In this document: positions 24,606 to 38,400 of the stretch, in pieces
Layout: every line of letters begins with the position of its first letter
Position numbering within the stretch: position 1 is the stretch's first letter
NCBI GenBank assembly: GCA_030562195.1
Contig: CM060200.1
Location: forward strand, 6,076,001-6,140,000
From: Nipponacmea schrenckii
Taxonomy: Eukaryota > Mollusca > Gastropoda > Lottiidae
Reading direction: 5' to 3'
Length of the DNA stretch: 64,000 nucleotides
Program-made: the position numbers and the translations under genes
The notes under the pieces: model-generated
Databases searched by the model: none
Told to the model about the DNA's origin: nothing
The model's input: the letters and a program-made list of their open reading frames with translations, nothing else

Positions 24606-26462
24606 ATGCATTGTATGAGTAATCATAATGGTCTGCAAGTCATGTATCAATTAATATGGATAGTATTCTTACTAATTGTGACCAGTCAAGCCAACTATAT
24701 CAATCAGTTTGCTGTACATGTTAAAGGAGGTAGAGCTGGATTAAATAGAGTGTTAAGATCAACTGGCTTGATAAATAAGGGACAGGTATGTAGGTTTACT
24801 ATATTGTTTTTAAAGATAATGATCCTCAAAATACTTCAATTCTGAGCTCATTTCCCATTTTAGAAGGAAAATCAGACATTTGGTTCGTCTACATATTAAT
24901 AATATTCACAACATGATTATTCTCCAGATGATCACATACTACATTTTGTCAATTTTAATATGAATAATGATTTGTAAAATTTGACTGTCATAATTTGTGT
25001 CACTACATTTTGATTGAAGTGTAGATTACCAGTAAACACTAAATTGCCATAAACCTTATAAAGACAGTCTGGCATAAACCAAAGGATACTGAATTCAAAT
25101 AAATATAATTTTTGTTCAATTTTTCATATACCATTTTTCAAATCATTTTCTTTTATTGACATATCTTGTAGACTATTTTGAATTGAAGGATTGATTCATG
25201 GCTTTTTCAGACATTTTACTCGACTCGGTTTATTTATCAATTATTAAATACAGTTTGGTAGTGTGATGTCACATATAATTTGCCTCAAATATTATATTTT
25301 GTCCCTTTGATAAATGTACAAAAAAATCCTGCACACTAAGTAATAAATTTGTTTGGTGTGTACTAGCAATTGATAGAGCATTTAATTCTTTATTGCAATA
25401 AGATAATGCAATAATGCTGTACTGAGGTAAAAGACAGTTAAGGATTTTTATTATTTTACGACAGAATTTTGGCAGATTAAGGCACATTCTGTGTTTTAAA
25501 TAGATTTAGGGCTGCCTTTATACTAAACCTGAAACTGGCGTCAGCCTGTGTTATGTAACGGATGTGAAAACGGTACAAAGAACAATATTTGTAGAATTGT
25601 TAAGGGATTAGATGGTAATGCTTATTGATTTTCACCTGAAATATTCAGAAAAAAAAATCTGAAATTTAAGTCACTAGCTAATAGACCTTTGACTATAAAA
25701 TATAACTTGAATGGTATCAGTTGATTAATTAAATGATGTAGGTTTCTAATTAATATGCTGATGTAAATTGATCTGCGGCTGAACTGTAAAATAATTTTTA
25801 TTTATGCGTTATATAATTTAATACAAGTAATTCCCAGTATAACCTTTTATTTGATTAACCATCTCTCTTTTTATTATAGATTGGCAGTTTAGAAGATCAT
25901 TATTTCCTTGAAATCCCCAATAGACAACGTCGTTCTGCTACACACAGTCAAGAACATCATGCCTTATTATCCAGTCATCAAGACGTAAGTTTCTTAACAT
26001 TATGTTTACATTATTATGTTCTACAAATTGAGTTGAACTTTAAACAACAATGGTTCTATCTAAATCCTGTTTCCCAAAAGTCAATTTTGAGTTTTCCATT
26101 ATTATCATTCAAGGTAGTAATCAGCGGTTTATGAACTTATGATTTTCCAAATATTTGCTGATATATCTCTTCATTTAGTGACTATGAAATCTATTCTTAA
26201 AAATATACCTTGTAAAACAGCCTACACTGTCACTCATGCTTTCTGAATCAGAAAATCATTGAATATGAAAGTGCAACAGAAAAATCCAATTAAGTTGTTT
26301 GGAAGTTATCTTGTTTACTAATCAAGCACAATGTTCTCTAATTTCCAGGTTCACTGGTTTGAACAACAAGTTCATAAACCTCGGTATAAACGTGATTTAA
26401 TCCAACCTAATCCTAGTGTTGATAATTTTAATGATCCCTTGTATGGTGCTCAGTGGTATTTG
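24606..26462 (+). other. FURIN: Furin exons 1-3: signal peptide and prodomain
   Basis: The hydrophobic core [14 protein letters not shown] is followed by FAVHVKGG, the typical convertase prodomain start. Exon 2 contains RQRR, equivalent to the pH-dependent internal site of furin. Exon 3 contains the primary autoprocessing site RYKR followed by DLIQPN and ends in GAQWYL, the first conserved segment of the mature enzyme. The first exon probably begins at 24541 with a 65-base 5' UTR. Confidence 0.9.
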
Positions 26463-29400
26463 GTAAGTTACTTTGTTCTCAAAGTTACACTTTTATAAAT
26501 ATTCATTTTTGATAGGATTATAATAGCTTGAACATTGATTGTAAAAATACCCTTAAAGTCGGTTCACAGGCTCACAGGCTCACAGGTCCACCCTTAGGTA
26601 TATTGAATTGATGGTCTAGTGGAGGTTAAAAAGATTTGAAAATTGTGCTTGGAACTATTTTGTAATTGCTATAAGGGATTCAAGGTCAATGTATATTTTC
26701 AGACTTTACAGTTTTGATGCCATAGAAAAATGACAATTTTGTCATTATACATTAGGTGCTGTTACACATTAGCTTATTTGGTTGTAGAAAAAATATATAA
26801 ATCAATGTCATTTGAATATTGTTTCATCAACTAAATGTTCAATTTCTATGTAATTGAAGATTAATTCTATAAGATGATTTAGATATATTGTCCTTAAAAA
26901 CATTTATTTAGGTTGGTCCAATAGATAAAAATAATGTGCCAGTCATTTTTCTCAGCTATGGGGCTGGTTTTATTTTGTGTGAAAAATTTTAATTATTCAT
27001 GTGATATTTCTGTCTGCAACTGTCCACAGGATTCCTTACGTTGTTTTTTTTTTACTGAAATTTATCTGCCAGGAATTTAGCTGTTTTTCTGTTGTCTATA
27101 ACATAAGAAGAGTTAAACATTAAACACCCACAGATATCTGAATATCAATTTTTATCACGTTTTGTCCTGAAAATTTAATCTTAGATATTTAATATACTGC
27201 TCTCTTACAGATTAGTCTTGTATCAAACAACTTAAAATACCCCTGAGAGGAAGCATGTTAGGGTGGTAATAATTAAAATTTCATAAACTATGATCGTGGT
27301 CAAATGTTGCTAAAGAAATAATATGAGTTGCTTCCAAAGTGTTAGAAAGCCAGTTACACCATAGAATTAGGTGGCAAAAACTATGTCAAAACCCACAGAA
27401 AAACTACTGAATAGGGTCGCTTCAGAAATATTTTTCCAGGGTTTATATAAGACCATGTCAAAACCCAATTTGGAATATTATGGTGTCTTGTTTCAGAAGA
27501 AAAGTAATGGTTAACATAAGACCATGTCAAAACCCAATTGACAATTTGACCCATTGATACTATGGTTGGCACAGGCTTTAATCATCAACGGAGCCAGCAA
27601 AATATAACAAATAACTAATAAAAATATGTTAGCCATGTGAACTCTATAAAATTGAAAATAAAAAAGAATATAATTAGGATGGCTTCCATTTATTGATTGA
27701 TATTCTTAGATCTATTTTTTATTCCTTGAAGGAACAAGAAATTGATAGGTCAATATTGACTATAATTTTTCTGTGATATGATAACACTGATAATGGCAAC
27801 ATTAAGATAAGATAAATATCAGAACTTGAAGACACCCAAAAAACAACTAAATATGATTCACACTGGTACAAATTGACTGTTGTGATATTAGATTTACAAT
27901 TGGAATATTGAAAATTTTGAATTATTTAGAACTCACAGGATTTGATGGTTATCAGTACTGAGTTTATGGTTGGCCATGTCAAGATTGAAATCCTTTGCCT
28001 GCTCACAAGTCTGTTTACAGTAACTAATACAGTGAATAATGTCAAATGAACTGAACTGGTCAACTATCTCAACACTATTGTTATATAAGGACTGAATTTG
28101 AAGTTATACAATACACTGTGCTATATAAAACAAAGAAATAACTGTCATAACCAGGATCTTATTTACCAGCTGGTTCTTGATCAAACCTCTTATCATTCAT
28201 CTTTCCCAGATTATCTGTATCCATTTACAGCTGAGTTGCCTGGAATAATGAGAAAAAGATCATTTATTCAAGGTTACTGAGCTTTCCAAATGATCAAAAT
28301 TAGAACTCACGACCACCATTTACATGTATTTGACATAACTACGCAAATGGCATTGTGTAGAGTTTCCATAATGCTATAGAACATCTCCTTATTATTGTCA
28401 AGTGTTGCAAAATCCTTTCTGGAGTTGTTGGTTTTCATCAATATAATACTGACAGTGCATGATATTGAGTTGTTATATGAGTATATTGTGAAATAGAGTA
28501 TGAAATATAAATGGTGTCAAGACATTTATTTTATTCATATAAATGATAGATGTTTGACAGGTATTGCTTGTATGTCATTGTGTTAGTGCACAATATAGCA
28601 CAAAAAACACATAATTACCTGAATACAGTTATGACAAATGGTTTATTTTGAAACATTCAACTTTTATTTGTCAAATTATTTCTCTGAAAATGACTTTTTA
28701 TGGAGAAAGGTTGATAAAAGGTGAATTTTGTCACCTCCCAATGATGTATAGAAATAGACAATGTTTACTATGGTAAAACTGAACAAGACAAACAATACAG
28801 TGTATTTTAATTATATAACCTCAGTACAACAGTTGGTGGTTGTACAATCTAAATACATTTACATGATACAAGCATTGTCATAATATATATTAATGATGGG
28901 CATTACAGAGGGTCTTTGATATCAATTCTTGGTGTTAAGGTGATATGAGAATAAATTCCAATGGTGTGCTAGTAATGCTTATGGCATCAGAGTAAGTTTC
29001 AAAATCAAGATATTGGATAGTTCTGTATCTTAATGATCACAAATCTGTATTTTATTGTTGACTCTGTAAATATTTCTCAAACTTGCTTGTTAATTGAATA
29101 GCACAACTACAAGTTTAAAATGGAAACTTAATGCCATTACAGGTTCTAGTTTTTCAGTTTACTGATGTTTTGATACAAAATACTTAATTTTTGTGACATT
29201 ATGGCATTTCATGAGCATTTATTAGAAGAATTTATCATATTGATATTGATTGTGAAATGATGGGACAAAAAATAGCCAAAGATTGGCTGAAAACATGTAA
29301 GAATTTATCTTGATTTGATGTGTGTAGGAGTACCTTGATGATGGCCCACCTACAACACCACTCATTTCTCTTATCTATCTTCTATCAAAATAATACTTCC

Positions 29401-32400
29401 TTATGAAACGAACTACTGTTCAATCGTAGCATTCAATTATCTGATATATAAACTATGTGTTATATACATGGTTAAAGATATCAAAATAGACTCCAGTGGT
29501 GCTTGAGACAGCTTGCAGATAAATTAAGACCTATAATGAGAGTAATAGACAGAAATATTTCAATGCAATCTTGGGAAATATTCTATATAAATATGTTGAA
29601 AAATGTGAGCTTGAAGAATTTTGATTGACAGATTCTGCATTTAACAGTACTGATTAGATTAAACCTTAGCAATGGGTACAAATAATTGTCTATAATTAAT
29701 ATATTTGGTTGAAATAAAGAGTTAAGAGATAACTATTGTTGGTGGATATATAGGCAAATTTGTTCAATTTTTCTTTTAATTTCACAATACCATACAACTT
29801 TCCATTTAACTTATAATGTGTAAGGAAAAAATCTATTTAAAGTTGCAGCAAAATATATGATGAATTAAGTGAAACCCCATGTGTTAATTTCCTTTAAGGC
29901 TAAAAAAATAAAAGTGAAACACACAGTACATACAATATATGTTTTTTTAGATTTTCCTTCCTTGCTTGATTTTTGCTTGAAAATGACTCAGTGACAGATT
30001 CTCATTGACATTAGAACATATTTTGTGTATTTTTAGTTATTTGGAATATTATCACAACCCAAATTAATCCCCAAAAATGGTGAGACTGTCACTGAAACAT
30101 GTATTTTCATTAGTAAAGTAATTTGCATAGAAATAAAAGTGAATAGAAAAATTTCATCCTAAAAACAGTGGACAGAAAATTTGATATGTTTCATTTTACA
30201 TTGCATAAAGTCCTATTTAACTATTTGAGTAATAGAATGGTTTATATACTTATTAGCTGTAGACTACCCAGTTACTATTCAATTATAAAATATATGTTGC
30301 TATTTATTTCCCTCTAGATTCTAGTCTTTTGTTTTCTGAAACTGCCTGAATAATATATTAATATATTAATGGGTTTATTCCTGGCTTTGACAGTTATCAG
30401 AGAGTATAGATAAAATAATTTGATTAGCAGCTAGGTTTATGTATATTATTAAACTGAAATATTATATTGCCTTTTTAGAATTAATCAAATATGGTTATAT
30501 ATTCCCCACAAGTCTATGAAAGATATTGATTTTTGTTAGAGAAATATTATATTTTAACACTTTAAAAGTAAAGACCATTACTGATATAAGAAGACATTAC
30601 ATAGTTGGTTTACAGAAAATATTGGATATTGTTTAAGACTTTAATTAGGAAAGATTAGAGGACTTTTTTGTCAACTGGAAATTCCAGACTATGTATTTTG
30701 TCTTTTATTTAAGTGAAACAGTAGTTGAAACTAAAACTGATTTAAAAATATAGACTTTGTTTATGATTTATGAGTATAGATTTTGTAAATCTATAATATT
30801 TATAACAAGTTTTTGAGAACAGATGTTCTATTTATTGTTATCGGAATTTATTGATCTATCCATTTTCATGCTTAAGATTACATGAAAGATCTGATTATAT
30901 AACTGGGTGTGTTTAAACAACAAGGCAATCCATAGTAAATTCTATTATATATATGGATGAAAGAGCAGAAAGCGTTAGTTGTGTCAATACAAATTTAATA
31001 TCCATTTTATTAAAACCTTGACCTGTCAGTTTTATAAATACATAATTCACTGACATATTCCCTGTAGACAAGATTAACAAACTAATACTCCCTCAATTCT
31101 CATTGATTTTGACTAAATCACATATTACATATTAAACGGCCATTCTGTTTTTTTCATAAGTCAAAAAAATATTTTGGCTCATATTTATAAAAACTGTATA
31201 TATACCAAAATCAAGAGAAATGTGTCCCTCGGCTTATCAGAAAGTTTTAACTAAACAATCCTGCTGTTCTTTTTTTAAGGTAGTTTAAGAGGTGTTAAAA
31301 AAAATTACTGTATGGATTTAAGTAAAGATAACATTTAATTGAACAGAAATATGTCTTTAAGTAGCCCAAACAAACCTTGTTGAAACTGCCTACTCACCAA
31401 TTAGTATATTCCGCTTAGATTTAACAAATTTAGTTGGATACATAGATGTAAAGAGAAATACTTCCAATTATAATCTACATTGTTAATAATGAAAGTTTTG
31501 CATAGTGCCACTTTAAAAGGTTTAGAAAAATTATGATAATAATTTTTATAACGATGGTTTAAAAAAAACTATGATAATAATTTATATAACAATGGTTCCA
31601 AAAAACTATGATAATAACAATGGTTTCAAAAAAACTATGATAATAATTTTTATAACAATGGTTTCAAAAAAACTATGATCATATTTTATATAACGATGGT
31701 ATAAAAAAAACTATGATAATAATTTATATAACAATGATTTTCAAAAAAACTATGATAATAATTTATAACAATGGTTTCAAAAAACTATGATATAATTTAT
31801 AACAATGGTTTCAAAAAACTATGATTTTTAAAAACAATGGTTTCAAAAAAACTATGATAATAATTTATATAACAATGGTTTCAAAAAAACTATGATAATA
31901 ATTTATATAACAATGGTTTAAAAAAACTATGATTATAATTTATATAACAATGGTTTCAAAAAAACTATGATAATAATTTATATAACAATGGTTTCAAAAA
32001 AACTATGATAATAATTTATATAACAATGGTTTCAAAAAAACTATGATTATAATTTATATAACAATGGTTTCAAAAAAACTATGATAATAATTTATATAAC
32101 AATCATTTCAAATTAACTATTTATATAACAATGGTTTCAAATATGAAAATAATTTATAACAATGGTTTCAAAATGCAAAATATTATGTTATATGATATTG
32201 AAACATTGATAAAAAGGCATCAAGTTACCATACTTTTTTGGGCTTTTGACATATTGTGAATTGAACTAATTTTATTTTATGATATTTATTATTCATATAT
32301 TCTGTTATGATGTCATAATTATTTCAACTTAATTGTTTCTATACGGGTAATCTCCTTGACTGTGATATTGAAATGTTTGTTTTTTTTCGTTTTTTTTTTA

Positions 32401-35400
32401 CAATTAAAATTTGATGTTGATGTTTAGAGTATCAAATAACTCATTGAATGTATGTGTGAGTGAACTGTTATAGCCATAGTTTCTACACTTAATGATCCCT
32501 TTGATTTATTATATATATATGCCCATTTATTTTAACTCATGAATGACATATTTCATAAATAAATCCTTCCCACAAATATTGTTGAAATGTGAAAATTCAG
32601 GTTAAATAATACAATTTTATGATTTTATTAAACTGTATATATAGGTTTGGTATCTTGATATTTTTGTACAAAGTCTTGGCTGTTATATATGCATCTTCTA
32701 CTGTCCAATACCTTGACATCATCAAGCACTGTTTTTGTATCTCAGAAGTTTGTTGATGCAGTGTTGTGATTAGATATATATATACCATTACTTCAGCCAA
32801 TCAAACACCTCAATTACACTTGTAGCCAAATTATCTATAAGCTTATATGTCAGAGGCTCTGATTGGCTTTATCATTACTATCATATCCAATCAAACCTTT
32901 GCCTTTTAAACTACTGTGATACAGAAAAAGTAGGCCTACATATGGGCAATATATTAGACGCAGGTTGTAATAGTGTGGTATTTTGAACATGAACTATTTG
33001 AAAGTTTGTTTCCTCTCCTTTCTATTTAAAAATTTTAGAGGAGATAAGTGAATAAGAAATTTAGATCCTATTTATTGTGAACAGGATACAAGATAGACCC
33101 AATATTTGAACAGGACATACTGCTGTATTTACTTCTAAGAAAGTACATGGTATTGTTTTAAAACATGTCCTCAAGGTATCCTAGCTGGTGTCCTGCAATT
33201 TCCATTAAAATATTATGAAATAGTCAATGTGTCTTAAGCCACCTTTTTTAAAATTAAAATTTCTTGTTGGGGGGGGGGGGGGGTGTCATTTTTCATAATA
33301 TTTTATTATTTACTTTGATATACAGATTTTATATATGTGATTTTCTATTTCTCCTGGTAAAAATTTTGTCAACTAAATATAGGAATCTATGAATTTAATT
33401 CCAGTGAATATATTTCTGCAAAATTTATTGACCATGAAATTGAATGGTTTTATTGTATTATTATTGTTAAATCAGGGTTTAAAGTAGACTGAAAAATTTG
33501 ATTTAACATAAAATAAAGTAACAGCTCATCAATTTGAATTTTACATCAAATGCTTTTCATAAGAAATCGAGGATTGGCCAAAAGTTGCTTTCTAGATTTT
33601 GCCATAAATTCCCTGAAAAGTGTACAATTTTAATTTAGCCATAGATTGTGATATACTTGATAATTTTGGCTTATCTTAAGAAATATTGAAGAACAAAAGG
33701 AGACATTTTGATTCGTAATTCCCGATGTTATGCGGCTCAAATCTAATCATGGTACATAAGCTTAATGTTTCTAAAATGTTACTTTACATAAAGTAGATTA
33801 ACTGGTTTCATTAAGTTTCTTGTGGAACACGAATTTCTTCCCTACAATAACAAATTAAATACTGGTACATTAAGAAGGTAGACAGTTTCAATTGAACCCT
33901 TAGGCAAACTTTAGAATTAATTTTCAGTGTAAAAGGTTAGAAGTCAATATCTTTATAAGCCTACATAGAGAAACACATACAAGCAATGACCTGTTGACCC
34001 ATCAAATGAAATTGATTTTATTGAAATTTCATGCTTAAATTATCTATTTAAAGAAATTTAAAAGAAAGTTTCTGACTGAATAGAAATATAGGAACTAACA
34101 TCATCATATTTTGAATGGTTTTTTTATCAATGTGATTCTGGATAATCTAAACTTCAGTGGACTTTTGAAGTAACCAGTACTTGTATATTTTTAAGTTCCT
34201 TGATGTTGTTCTAGACTTGTCCAAAAATAAAATAGTTTCAGCATAAAATGGAATGCTGATATAACCATATTTTAAACAGTTGATAACGATATTAAATATT
34301 TTATCCACTTATTTATACCAATATCTAGTTTACATTATATTTCATATGTAACATAACAATTGCGTGAAATCACTTATCGCAAAATTTTCATCTTTCACAT
34401 ATTGGGGTTTTTGAATAGTGACGTCATCAAACACATTAGTTTTTGTAAAACTCGTGAATGGTGGAATTGGAATGGTGTAAATTGTCAAATTCAAAGCATT
34501 AGAAAACCCTTATGTATTGAATTTAATATCCATATTCAAAAGAAAACAAAAACAACTATATTTTACAAGGATCCTTTCTACCAGATGGTCCTTGGCCAAA
34601 CCTCTTGCCATTGATCTTTCCCAGATTATCCAAACCCGTTTACAGCTGGGTGGACTGGAATTATAAGTGAAAATGACTTATTCAAGGTCATCAAACTCAC
34701 AACTATCTAATAATACTTTTTTTATCCAAAATTGCATTTATTCAATCAAATCTGTTATAAATATATTTTGGTTAATTTTTCATTGAAATATAGACCTACA
34801 TAACATATTACTTATTACTGTATGAAGTTTTGGACAATAGGTATACTGTTATTTTATCTCTTACAGCATGGAGGTGGTAGAGGAGGGTTTGATATGAATG
34901 TTTTAACAGCTTGGCAGAAAGGATATTCAGGAAGGAATGTGGTTATAACTATATTAGATGATGGTATTGAACGTATTCATCCTGATTTACAACAGAACTA
35001 TGTAAGATCATTTATTTTATAACTCTTATTTAGTAACTTTACTGATTAATAAATTGTGTTTTACGATTTTTTTTTATCTGAATGAAAACATTAACATGAC
35101 AGCTGTGATTTTAATGACTTAACATTGAAACAAATGAGAATGTAATCACAATTGAACATGTACAATTTTTTTTCTATTTGCAATTTTTCGATCAAATTTC
35201 AAGGATCTAAATTTAAGCTTATTATGAAATTCATCCCTCAAATTTCCTAACTCTGATGATTAGTTGAATGCAAAATCATTCTTGGTATTTTTAAATAAAC
35301 AGTCATAGAAAAAATAAGAAAAAATTGAAATTAACCAATTAAATGAAGACATAAGCTTAGGTTACAATGACCAGCCTATTATAAAAAGGATCATCAGAAA

Positions 35401-38400
35401 CTCCAATTTTGGATGAAATTATATGATTTGAGATTAAATTAATACTGAGAAAGTGGGAAAATCCAGGTCACTCTGACTTTTATAAGGTTGTTTTGGACAT
35501 AGATATAGATATATATAGATATTTATACAGCAGTTGAAAATTGAACACTGTGATAAATGAATATCTATAAATTCTACTGTTATATATTCAATAACATACA
35601 ATATGATATTATAACACAATTAAACATAATCAAAGTGTTATTAACATTTATAAAATTGTCATTGGCAGGACAAAGTCTAATCAGTTTTAAGTATATTTGT
35701 AAGATTACATTTCTAGAAATTTCCAAACAAATTTTAGCTCATGGCTCAAGTTATTTGATATTTAGGGTTTTACAAAAGTCAACTAAATGAAATAATCGTG
35801 ACTGAAAGATACATGAATCAATAATTCAAGATGGTTCAACACACCAAGATCTGATTGAGACCCTGATTATCTGAGGGTGAACTAGAAGATTTTGAAATAA
35901 ATATATGTTTTATCCATAACATGTTCATAAGACTTTAAGCTTTTAATCAAACACATAATGTGGATATAACACCAAGTATATTATTCAACACAATCTTCCT
36001 CCTTTTAATATAAAATTAGTTTTTTTGTGATATAGTTTCCTACCAATATAAGGGGCTATGACAACATATTTTGTAATATTTTGTAACATATTTTATTCTA
36101 TACAAGTGGTCTTTACAGTTTAAATAATTGTATGAAATAGGAACTATTTTAGAACAATTATTAAACAAGTTAATTACACTTTTCAAGTTTGTAATGGAGA
36201 AATTTCTGTGGCACTAACTTATAAATTTTATATGGTTATCAATCAAATATTTGATAACTTAAGGTGATTAATGTATAAAAAAATGTCCACTTTCATATCC
36301 TTTTGTATAATAGTGCAGGTTTAAACACATATATCATTTAACTTGATAGCAGGTTTCAAATAACCGCATAATTTATGTGACCACAGTTATGTACAAAGGC
36401 ACAGTCTCTTGTCAAAAGAAACCTGTTAATGTTGTTGGACCAATAATACGTAATTCTTAAAACAATCATATTTAATTCTTAGAAACAATCTACTTCATTC
36501 AACTTAATTCTTAGAAATAATCATATTTAATTCTTAGAAACAATCATACTTCATTCAACTTTATTCTTAGAAATAATCATACTTAATTCTTAGAAACAAT
36601 CATATTTAATTCTTAGAAACAATCATACTTAATTCAACTTAATTCTTAGAAATAATCATACTTAAATCATAACTTAATTTCTTAGAAACAATCATACTTA
36701 ATTCAACTTAATTCTTAGAAACAATCATACTTAATTCAACTTAATTCTTAGAAATAATCATACTTAATTCTTAGAAACAGGAATTTTTTAGCTAAGCTCA
36801 TCCAGTGTTCACAGCTCACCATTGAAACTTGAGCTATATAAATAGTTTTATTTCACGTATGATATGCTTATTAAGATAAATCCCAGACATTAATTTTCTA
36901 AATATTCACATAGCCTAACTATTTATACCGATATAAAAAATGGCTTTTATTCTGTGCTACAAGTAAAACAAGAAATTGCATTAGGGACTGAATATTGCAC
37001 TCAAAAAATAATAATTTTTGAGTGGTAAGTCAATTCATTATAATATGACATGCCACAATGCACTTTAAACATGAGTTATCAATATTAAATTTATCAGCCA
37101 AATGTATGAAAAATCCAAAGAAGTATAAGCTAAATATGGCAACAGTAAGCTCATTTATTGTAAGCCTATCGACAATAAATTACTCTTAACTTGTATTATA
37201 CTGCCTGTTCTGATCTAAATTTATATATCATTGAAACTTTGAAAACCTAATGTGATTGATTACTTTGATAATACATATCATGATATTACTGTGGCTCAGA
37301 TGCGACATAATTATTTTTTTTTTTATCTTAAATTAAAATTCTGGGGTGGGTGATAAATCTGGTAGTTCTTATTTAAAAACTTTATTTTTCACCAAGGTGA
37401 AAAGTGGGTGATAAATCTGGTAGTTTTCACTTGAAAACTTTATTTTCCATCATGGTGAAAATAGGTGCAAATTGGGTAAAAAGTCTGGTAGTTTTTATTT
37501 AAAAACTTTATCTTCCACCAAGGTGAAAAACATTTTCATCTTGGTAAAAAACAGTTTTCATGATGGTGAAAAACATTAAGTATTATATGTGAGCCACTTT
37601 GTAATATGGTAGCGGCTGTATTTATATGATGGACGTATGTAATATTTAGAATCTAGCCCTTACATGAACATGAGATGAAACAAAGGGCTAGCCCTTACAT
37701 GAACATAAGATAAAACAAAGGGCTAGCCCTTACATGAACATAAGATAAAACAAAGGGCTAGCCCTTACATGAACATAAGATAAAACAAAGGGCTAGCCCT
37801 TACATGAACATGAGATGAAACAAAGGGCTAACACTTCAGACGCATTATCACTTTATCTTAAGAATAAAAATAATCTACAGCTCTTTACAAGTCTGAATTT
37901 GTAAATGATTTTGTTAACCTTTTCAATAATTCATGATTTTAAAGATCAGCAATTAAGTTCCTTTTTTTTTCAATCAGATAATTTGACAACCCATCCTTAA
38001 ATTGTTTTCAAGATTGTTTCGACATTTAACTACTGTTTAATTACAAGTGTGACGTAAACTACACAGTCAGACATTGACAGGTGACGTAAATAATATACTA
38101 GACTAATTGAACGGTGAACTGTCACTACAATGTATTTGTCAGCTAGAGCCAATGATTTATAACAAATGTCAGGTTTTATGTCATTTACAGAGGTTCTATT
38201 CTTAATTATTTTTATTGTCAACAATATAGGTGATTGATCTGGTATAATTTTTTGTTTTATTTTTCGTGTTGTTGATTTTCTAAATTGCAATTTTCAAAAA
38301 AAAAAGGTATAAGCTTAAATATCTAGTTTTATGATCTATGCATTCTAATTTCAAAAAGGGAAAATGTGAGAAAATCTTCATGTAATTAAAAAAGATCACA

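Larger units (their letters stand above)
26463..34866. other. 8.4-kb furin intron 3, repeat-rich and non-coding
   Basis: Separates the prodomain from the catalytic domain. It holds a tRNA-derived SINE fragment (28150-28317), a diverged dispersed repeat (29880-30110), an AT-rich minisatellite (31526-32172), a CCAAT-box cluster (32795-32895) and a second SINE copy (34562-34712). No additional exon was recognised on either strand. Confidence 0.65.

Noticed and set aside
28098..28280. 60-codon open frame in furin intron 3
   Set aside because: It coincides with the SINE fragment on the opposite strand.
34822..34866. ATG followed by [15 protein letters not shown] running into furin exon 4, resembling a new signal peptide
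   Set aside because: It is in frame, but it overlaps the polypyrimidine tract and acceptor of exon 4, and a convertase without its prodomain would not be expected to fold. An internal promoter would be needed to support it.
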